Of a DNA stretch of 64,000 bases, positions 58,551 through 64,000 are shown piece after piece (within the stretch, counting starts at the first letter, position 1; each line of letters starts with the position of its first letter). Source of the DNA: an uncultured Acetatifactor sp. (GTDB taxonomy: Bacteria > Bacillota > Clostridia > Lachnospirales > Lachnospiraceae); contig CAKRRD010000001.1 in the NCBI GenBank assembly GCA_934394815.1, positions 224,542-288,541 on the forward strand, written 5' to 3'. Made by a program: the position numbers and the translations under genes. The notes beneath the pieces are model-generated. The model did no database searches. It was not told the DNA's origin and saw nothing but the letters and a program-made list of their open reading frames with translations.

Positions 58551-60377
58551 ATGTGTGGTATCGTAGGATATATTGGAGCGGATCAGGCGGCACCGATCAT
58601 TTTGGACGGCCTGTCCAAGCTGGAATACCGTGGCTATGACTCTGCCGGAATGGCTATTTTTGACGGAGAGAAGATCATTACCAAAAAGGCAGTGGGACGA
58701 CTGAAGGTTCTGGAGAATCTGACCCACGGCGGCGAGAATATGAAAGGAACTTCCGGTATCGGACATACCCGTTGGGCGACCCACGGAGCTCCCAGTGATG
58801 TGAACTCACATCCCCATATGAACAATGCGGGAACCATTGCAGTGGTACACAACGGTATTATCGAGAACTATATTCCGCTGAAGAAAAAGATGCAGGATAA
58901 GGGTTACCAGTTTGTATCTGAGACCGATACCGAGGTGCTGGCACATCTGCTGGATTATTATTACAGGGGAAATCCGCTGGAAGCTATTACCAAGGTGCTT
59001 CATCGTGTGGAGGGTTCCTATGCATTGGGAATCATGTTCGCAGATCAGCCGGATAAGATTTTTGCGGCCCGCAAGGACAGCCCGCTGATCGTCGGTAAGA
59101 GCGGCACCGGCTGTTTCATTGCTTCCGATGTTCCCGCTATTTTGAAGTATACGAGAACCGTATATTATGTGGATAATCAGGAAGTCGTGGAATTACAGAG
59201 GGATAGTCTGCGCTTTTTCTCCGTGGATGAGGAAGAGATTGAGAAACAGCCTATTACCATCGACTGGGATGCCAATGCGGCAGAAAAGGCCGGTTACGAG
59301 CATTTCATGCTGAAAGAGATCTACGAGCAGCCCAGAACCATCAACGATACCATTTCTCCCAGAATGAAGGACAATGATATCGTGATCGATGAACTGAATA
59401 TGACGGAGGAGGAAATCCGGGAGATTACCAAGATCCATATCGTAGCCTGCGGTTCTGCCTATCATACCGGTGTTACCGCAAAATATGTGATCGAGGGTCT
59501 GGCACGAATTCCGGTAGAAGTGGATGTAGCCAGCGAATTCCGATATCGGGATCCCATTCTCCAGAAGGGCAACATGGTCATTGTCATCAGCCAGTCCGGT
59601 GAGACGGCGGATACCCTGGCAGCTCTGAGAGAAGCTAAGGAAAGAGGCTTCAGGGTGCTGGGAATCGTTAATGTGGTGGGCAGCTCTATTGCCAGAGAGG
59701 CAGACAGTGTCATGTACACCTGGGCGGGTCCCGAGATCGCGGTGGCAACCACCAAGGCTTACAGCGCGCAGCTGACCGCACTTTACATGCTGGCCATGAA
59801 GTTCGCCAGGGTACGCGGCACCATTGATCAGGAGAAGTACGCGGGCATGTTGACAGATTTAAGATGTCTGCCGGATCAGATCGAACTGCTTCTGGGACAG
59901 AAGGAGAAGATCCAGCATTTCGCCAACCGTTATGTGGGAGCCAGAGATATCTTCTTCATCGGACGCGGTATCGATTATGCGATCTCGCTGGAGGGTTCCC
60001 TGAAGCTGAAGGAGATCTCCTATATCCACTCCGAGGCTTATGCAGCGGGAGAATTGAAGCACGGTACGATCTCCCTGATTGAAGATGGTACACTGGTAGT
60101 AGCACTGGCCACCCAGCCGGAGCTGTTCCAGAAGACCATCAGCAATATGGTGGAAGTAAAAGCCAGAGGCGCTTTTGTGATGGCAATCACCATCGAAGGC
60201 AACAAGGCCATCGAAAAGGCGGCGGATTATGTGGTATATATTCCCGAGACCAATCCGTACTTTACCAATTCCCTGGCAATCATTCCTCTGCAGCTGTTTG
60301 CCTACTATGTGGCAGTGGGACGCGGCTGTGATGTGGATAAGCCCAGAAACCTGGCAAAATCCGTTACTGTGGAGTAA
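58551..60377 (+). CDS. glmS: Glutamine-fructose-6-phosphate aminotransferase
   Basis: 608 residues. The ATG at 58551 is chosen so that cysteine follows Met directly (MCGIVGYIG), since GlmS needs an N-terminal catalytic Cys; the ATG at 58545 would leave MTMC. Glutaminase motifs GYDSAG, GHTRWATHG and HNGIIEN are present, then two SIS domains (ACGSAYHTG, ISQSGETADT, and CDVDKPRNLAKSVTVE at the end). It makes glucosamine-6-phosphate for UDP-GlcNAc, the start of peptidoglycan and of the Pse pathway. No glmS ribozyme precedes it; the GT2 gene lies directly upstream. Confidence 0.95.
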   Translation: MCGIVGYIGADQAAPIILDGLSKLEYRGYDSAGMAIFDGEKIITKKAVGRLKVLENLTHGGENMKGTSGIGHTRWATHGAPSDVNSHPHMNNAGTIAVVHNGIIENYIPLKKKMQDKGYQFVSETDTEVLAHLLDYYYRGNPLEAITKVLHRVEGSYALGIMFADQPDKIFAARKDSPLIVGKSGTGCFIASDVPAILKYTRTVYYVDNQEVVELQRDSLRFFSVDEEEIEKQPITIDWDANAAEKAGYEHFMLKEIYEQPRTINDTISPRMKDNDIVIDELNMTEEEIREITKIHIVACGSAYHTGVTAKYVIEGLARIPVEVDVASEFRYRDPILQKGNMVIVISQSGETADTLAALREAKERGFRVLGIVNVVGSSIAREADSVMYTWAGPEIAVATTKAYSAQLTALYMLAMKFARVRGTIDQEKYAGMLTDLRCLPDQIELLLGQKEKIQHFANRYVGARDIFFIGRGIDYAISLEGSLKLKEISYIHSEAYAAGELKHGTISLIEDGTLVVALATQPELFQKTISNMVEVKARGAFVMAITIEGNKAIEKAADYVVYIPETNPYFTNSLAIIPLQLFAYYVAVGRGCDVDKPRNLAKSVTVE

Positions 60378-60396
60378 GAATTATCGGAAATGGACG

Positions 60397-60432
60397 AATC
60401 CCGGAGAGCAGAGATCTTCTCCGGGATTTTTT
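60397..60432 (+). terminator. Intrinsic terminator after glmS
   Basis: A perfect 11-bp stem (60397-60407 with 60418-60428) with a ten-base loop runs into six Ts (60427-60432). Confidence 0.92.
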
Positions 60433-60460
60433 CAGGATTCATAATTGCTTCAGAAAGTTA

Positions 60461-60491
60461 TCACAATTCGGTCACAATTCACGGTTATACT
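60461..60491 (+). promoter_or_regulatory. htrA promoter region with 11-base direct repeats
   Basis: TCACAATTC occurs at 60461-60469 and again at 60472-60480, an 11-base step. A -10 element TATACT follows at 60486-60491. There is no good -35; the repeats occupy its place. This is typical of a promoter activated by an OmpR-type response regulator. htrA genes of Firmicutes are often controlled by the CssRS two-component system, which is not in the window. Confidence 0.55.
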
Positions 60492-60571
60492 GTGTTCATA
60501 AGGTGAGAGGAAGAAATGAACCGATATGGTAAAAAGAGTTTCTCACTTGCAACAGGATAGGAGGAAGCAAT

Positions 60572-62002
60572 ATGTACGAGAATGACAATTTTTCCGGTTA
60601 CGGAACCGGCAATGAAAATACAACCGGTACATTCAGCGGAGCAGATCTGAATGAGACAAGGGCAGAGAACGGTTACGGCTATGAGAACAGCACGACACAG
60701 AGCGCTGCGGGAAGCGCGAATGGCTACACCACCTACCAGATGGGCGGTACCGCAGGCAGCAACAGCACGGAGCCTAAGAAATCGAAAAAACACGGCGGCT
60801 ACTTCCGGAAAGCGATGGTGAGTGTCAGCCTGGGACTGTTCTTCGGCCTGTTCGCCGGAATCGGTTTCTATGCCGTACAGCAGGGAACCGGAATGATGAA
60901 GACCGGTACGGATACCGCGGTGGTAGACGAGATCGTCTCACAGGCTGCGACAGAGAGCACCCAGAGCAGCACACAGCCGGCCACCAGCGTTACCTATGTA
61001 GAGTCCGATGTATCCAATGTGGTAGAGAAAGTAATGCCTGCCATGGTATCCATCGTCAATAACTTTACCGAGACGGCGAATGTCTTCGGCCAGCAGTATA
61101 CACAGGAAGAAGCAGCCAGCGGTTCCGGTATCATCGTAGGCAAGACGGATGAGGAACTGCTGATTGTATCCAATAATCATGTAGTAGAGAGTGCAGATAC
61201 CCTGACCGTTACTTTTATCGACGGCAGCGAAGCACAGGCACAGATCAAGGGACTGGATTCCGACATGGATCTGGCAGTGATCGCCGTATCCTTAAATGAT
61301 CTGAGTGATGACACTAAGAATGCCATTACCGTAGCTACCCTGGGCAGCAGTGATGAACTGAAGCTTGGTGAGCCGGTCATCGCCATCGGTAATGCCCTTG
61401 GTTATGGCCAGTCCGTTACCAACGGTATCGTAAGTGCGTTGAATCGTGAGATCACGCTGGAGAACGGTTCTACCGGTACTTTCATCCAGACCAATGCGGC
61501 TATCAACCCAGGTAACTCCGGCGGTGCACTGCTTAACATGAACGGTGAGGTCATCGGCATCAACTCCAACAAGATCGGTGGTACGACCGTAGAAGGTATG
61601 GGATATGCAATTCCCATTACTTCCGCAAGCCCGATCATTGCAGACCTGATGGAGCGTCAGACCAGAACCAAGGTGGCTGAGGATGAAGTCGGTTACATCG
61701 GCATCTCCCTGCAGGAGGTAACTTCCCAGATCTCCCAGATGTACAATATGCCGGAAGGTATTTATGTAGTATCCGTAGAGGAAGGCAGTGCCGCAGCCAA
61801 TGCCGGTATCATGAAAGGGGATATCATTACCAAGTTTGACGGCAGCAGCATCAGTTCTTACTCTGATCTGCAGAAAATATTACAGTACTACGCAGCCGGT
61901 GATTCTGTAACCGTGACGGTACAGAGACCCCAGAACGGTGAGTATGTCTCCATAGAATTGAATCTGACACTGGGCAGCAGACCAGCAAGCCAGAGTAAAT
62001 AA
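60572..62002 (+). CDS. htrA: HtrA/DegP-family serine protease with PDZ domain
   Basis: 476 residues, preceded by AGGAGG. A long polar N-terminal cytoplasmic tail (1-75) and one TM helix (about 78-100) are followed by the trypsin-like domain with triad H203 (SNNHVVE), D233 (DSDMDLAV) and S316 (GNSGGA), and one C-terminal PDZ domain (about 370-465). It degrades or refolds misfolded proteins outside the membrane. It has its own promoter and terminator. A locus that exports much surface material may depend on such quality control, but this is a common core gene. Confidence 0.94.
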   Translation: MYENDNFSGYGTGNENTTGTFSGADLNETRAENGYGYENSTTQSAAGSANGYTTYQMGGTAGSNSTEPKKSKKHGGYFRKAMVSVSLGLFFGLFAGIGFYAVQQGTGMMKTGTDTAVVDEIVSQAATESTQSSTQPATSVTYVESDVSNVVEKVMPAMVSIVNNFTETANVFGQQYTQEEAASGSGIIVGKTDEELLIVSNNHVVESADTLTVTFIDGSEAQAQIKGLDSDMDLAVIAVSLNDLSDDTKNAITVATLGSSDELKLGEPVIAIGNALGYGQSVTNGIVSALNREITLENGSTGTFIQTNAAINPGNSGGALLNMNGEVIGINSNKIGGTTVEGMGYAIPITSASPIIADLMERQTRTKVAEDEVGYIGISLQEVTSQISQMYNMPEGIYVVSVEEGSAAANAGIMKGDIITKFDGSSISSYSDLQKILQYYAAGDSVTVTVQRPQNGEYVSIELNLTLGSRPASQSK

Positions 62003-62021
62003 GTAATAAAAATTGGAATAT

Positions 62022-62056
62022 GCCCCGGGTGAGCCGAATGACTCCCCGGGGTTTTT
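62022..62056 (+). terminator. Intrinsic terminator after htrA
   Basis: CCCCGGG (62023-62029) pairs with CCCGGGG (62045-62051), extended by GAG/CTC with one bulged T, and five Ts follow. Confidence 0.88.
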
Positions 62057-62073
62057 GTTTAGAAAAACTTCAC

Positions 62074-62102
62074 TTGTACCCCGTAAGTGGATTGGGTATA
62101 AT
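62074..62102 (+). promoter_or_regulatory. Promoter of the clpX-like gene
   Basis: TTGTAC at 62074-62079 and TATAAT at 62097-62102 are exactly 17 bases apart. The start of transcription near 62109 would give a leader of about 240 bases that contains the tandem repeat at 62175-62324. The gene-free stretch 62003-62350 thus holds a terminator, this promoter and the repeat. Confidence 0.78.
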
Positions 62103-62174
62103 GAGCGTAGGTGTGAGAAGTGTCAGACACGGGTATTACGCAATATGACTGCTCGCAGGCACTATAGCGCAATG

Positions 62175-62324
62175 GCCGGGATGACGGGCGACATCCGGAT
62201 ACCCGGAGAACGTGGAGCATACCGAGATACACTGCGAAGATACGCCGGAGCCGGGATAACGGGCGACATCCGGATACCCGGAGAACACGAAGTGCTGCCG
62301 AGATACACTGTGAATGAGCAGCAC
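62175..62324 (+). repeat. Two-copy 75-bp tandem repeat in the clpX leader
   Basis: Unit one begins at 62175 and unit two at 62250. The first 37 bases (from GCCGGGAT to GGAGAAC) differ at one position, and CCGAGATACACTG recurs near the end of each with a one-base shift. Each unit contains CCGGG, ATCCGGAT and CCCGG elements that can form alternative GC-rich hairpins. It lies between promoter and ribosome site. Confidence 0.85.
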
Positions 62325-62350
62325 CGATGTATTTAGAAGAGGAGAATAAC

Positions 62351-63922
62351 ATGACTGATAATTACAATGATGATTATAGAGAAGTGATTCCTGAGGAGGA
62401 AAATAAGGAGACAAATCCGAAGGAAACTCATGATAATGGAAATACACAGGTAACGGATCCTGCGAAGGAGACCCCGGCGGACAAAAAGGAAGAGGACAAA
62501 AAGGACAGCAGTGAGTACGAGGATGTCTGCTTCATCTGCCGCAGACCGGAGAGCAAGGCGGGCAGAATGTTCAAGCTGCCCAACCATATCTGCATTTGCG
62601 ATGACTGCATGCACAAGACCATGGACACCGTGAGCCAGTTCGATTATCAGGGAATGCTGAACAACCCCAATGATTATAACCAGTTTGGCGGACAGACCGG
62701 ATTTCCCAACATCAGTTTCGTGAATCTGGCGGATCTGCAGGGAGACGGCGGCATTCCCAATAAGCAGAAGCTGAAGAAGAAAAAGAAGGCGGAAGGTCCC
62801 AAACCGGTCTTCAATATCAAGGACATTCCGGCACCTCATAAGATCAAGGCCAGCCTGGATGAGTATGTGGTGGGACAGGAAAAAGCCAAGAAGGTCATCT
62901 CGGTAGCTGTATACAACCATTACAAGAGAGTAGCCACCGATACTATGGATGAGATCGAGATAGAAAAGTCCAACATCCTCATGATCGGCCCCACCGGTTC
63001 CGGTAAGACCTATCTGGTGAAGACACTGGCGAGACTTTTGGATGTGCCTCTGGCCATCGCGGATGCCACTTCCCTGACGGAGGCCGGATATATCGGTGAT
63101 GATATCGAGAGCGTGGTATCCAAGCTGCTGGCAGCCGCCGGTAACGATGTGGAGAAAGCGGAAAAAGGTATTATCTTCATCGATGAGATCGATAAGATCG
63201 CCAAGAAGAAAAACACCAACTCCCGGGATGTCAGCGGAGAAAGTGTACAGCAGGGCATGTTAAAGCTTCTGGAAGGTGCGGAAGTGGAGGTGCCGGTAGG
63301 CGCCAACAGCAAAAACGCCATGGTGCCGTTAGCTACAGTGAATACCCGTAACATCCTGTTCATCTGCGGTGGTGCTTTCCCGGATCTGGACGAGATCATC
63401 AAGGAGCGTCTGACCAAGACCGCATCCATCGGTTTCAACTCGGAACTGAAGGATAAATACGATAAGGATACCAATATTTTATCCAGGGTGACTGTGGAAG
63501 ACATCCGAAAATTCGGTATGATCCCGGAGTTCATCGGCCGTCTGCCCATTATCTGTACCTTACAGGGACTGTCGAAGGATATGCTGGTGAAGATCCTGAA
63601 GGAGCCGAAGAATGCGATCCTGAAGCAGTACCAGAAGCTGTTGGAACTGGATGAAGTGAAGCTGGAGTTCACGGACGATGCCCTGGATGCCATCGCCGAG
63701 AAAGCCATGAAGCGTGACACCGGTGCCAGAGCCCTGCGCTCCATCATCGAGGACTTCATGCTGGATATCATGTATGAGATCCCGAAGGATGATAATATCG
63801 GAAGAGTCACCATTACCAGAGAATACATCGAAGGAACCGGCGGCCCCATTATTGACATCCGCAGCAACGAGATTCTGGAACCCGTGGAGAATCTGAAGCA
63901 GATTCCCGTGGAAGATAAATAG
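62351..63922 (+). CDS. clpX: Divergent ClpX-like AAA+ unfoldase
   Basis: 523 residues from the ATG at 62351, with AGAGGAGA upstream; about 100 longer than usual ClpX. An acidic N-terminus (1-55) precedes a C4 zinc site (C60, C63, C83, C86), a basic linker, and the AAA+ domain: Walker A GPTGSGKT at 213-220, pore loop GYIG at 246-249, Walker B with D278-E279, ICGGAFPDLDEII, I360-G361-F362 as probable ClpP-docking loop, and RDTGARALRSI as sensor 2. The segment where ClpX has its RKH pore loop reads VPVGANSKNAMVPLATVNT, with no RKH. It should thread substrates into ClpP but with changed recognition. It may be an extra ClpX paralogue. Family sure. Confidence 0.88.
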   Translation: MTDNYNDDYREVIPEEENKETNPKETHDNGNTQVTDPAKETPADKKEEDKKDSSEYEDVCFICRRPESKAGRMFKLPNHICICDDCMHKTMDTVSQFDYQGMLNNPNDYNQFGGQTGFPNISFVNLADLQGDGGIPNKQKLKKKKKAEGPKPVFNIKDIPAPHKIKASLDEYVVGQEKAKKVISVAVYNHYKRVATDTMDEIEIEKSNILMIGPTGSGKTYLVKTLARLLDVPLAIADATSLTEAGYIGDDIESVVSKLLAAAGNDVEKAEKGIIFIDEIDKIAKKKNTNSRDVSGESVQQGMLKLLEGAEVEVPVGANSKNAMVPLATVNTRNILFICGGAFPDLDEIIKERLTKTASIGFNSELKDKYDKDTNILSRVTVEDIRKFGMIPEFIGRLPIICTLQGLSKDMLVKILKEPKNAILKQYQKLLELDEVKLEFTDDALDAIAEKAMKRDTGARALRSIIEDFMLDIMYEIPKDDNIGRVTITREYIEGTGGPIIDIRSNEILEPVENLKQIPVEDK

Positions 63923-63974
63923 AAAGTTAGTGGAATGTCCCCGTAGCCCGCATTGGGGGTAAGGACAGCAGACC

Positions 63975-63997
63975 CGCTCTCGCTTCAAAGCAGAGCG
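63975..63997. other. Hairpin at the right edge
   Basis: CGCTCT plus GCT pairs with AGC plus AGAGCG, with one bulged C and a short loop. It lies 50 bases after the clpX stop; whether a T tract follows is outside the window. Confidence 0.4.
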
Positions 63998-64000
63998 TAG

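Noticed and set aside
62013..62336. Plus-strand frame across the htrA terminator, clpX promoter and tandem repeat
   Set aside because: It runs through a terminator and promoter, and its repeats are explained by the DNA repeat; the internal ATG at 62143 has only a weak ribosome site.
1..64000. Insertion sequences, prophage genes, CRISPR arrays, tRNA or rRNA genes
   Set aside because: None was recognised; the locus appears free of transposase, integrase and spaced short repeats.

Overview
This 64 kb window looks like the chromosome of a Gram-positive member of the Clostridia, most likely Lachnospiraceae. The evidence is the Shine-Dalgarno motifs (GGAGG, AAGGAG), sigma-A type promoters with frequent TGn extended -10 elements, intrinsic terminators, LytR-CpsA-Psr and GH25 proteins, and no outer-membrane functions. 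The species cannot be fixed from the sequence. Almost the whole window is one large surface-glycan locus that runs into housekeeping genes on the right.

Layout. (1) 1-9871, plus strand: the tail of a sugar aminotransferase, a GNAT, a GtrB-like polyprenyl-phosphate glycosyltransferase, and five large membrane proteins (GT39-like, GtrII-like and an uncharacterised family). (2) 9848-10498, minus strand: a small membrane-anchored protein with its own promoter. (3) 10644-31620, plus strand: a GT52-type (sialyltransferase-like) transferase, an MsbA/PglK-like ABC flippase, a GT2, and a pseudaminic acid module (PseF, an FkbH-like HAD protein, an acyl carrier protein, a PseH-like GNAT, PseI, PseG). 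Next come an SGNH hydrolase, a second GtrII/GtrB pair, a WecE-like aminotransferase (TDP-Fuc4N), and five more membrane proteins, ending at a bidirectional terminator. (4) 31705-32910, minus strand: an SGNH-like protein that has lost its catalytic residues. It is divergent from (5) 33126-39546, which holds two GH25 lysozyme-like proteins flanking rfbB and rfbA. (6) 39577-50364: rfbC, a Wzm/Wzt-type ABC exporter whose ATPase has a C-terminal glycan-binding domain, a membrane protein, a methyltransferase-kinase resembling WbdD, and two large GT2 proteins. (7) 50462-60377: phosphoglucomutase, three more GT2 enzymes, the priming polyprenyl-phosphate sugar transferase, an LCP ligase and GlmS. (8) 60572-63922: an HtrA protease and a divergent ClpX.

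How the parts may work together (inference). GlmS and phosphoglucomutase feed sugar nucleotides. RfbA/B/C make TDP-4-keto-6-deoxy sugars for rhamnose (rfbD is not in the window) and, through the WecE-like enzyme, TDP-Fuc4N. Pse enzymes make CMP-pseudaminic acid, perhaps with an ACP-delivered acyl group. The priming transferase and GT2 enzymes build a chain on undecaprenyl phosphate. The WbdD-like protein could cap it, Wzt could read the cap, and Wzm exports it. GtrB-like enzymes and about ten GT-C-like membrane proteins could decorate it outside the cell, and LCP could ligate it to peptidoglycan.

The most interesting points are the WbdD/Wzt-like capping pair in a Gram-positive, the FkbH-ACP-GNAT cassette inside a pseudaminic acid operon, the repeated GT-C decoration modules, a ClpX lacking the RKH loop, and the GH25 protein with a long acidic tandem repeat on its predicted cytoplasmic side. 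No rRNA, tRNA, CRISPR, insertion sequence or phage gene was seen.
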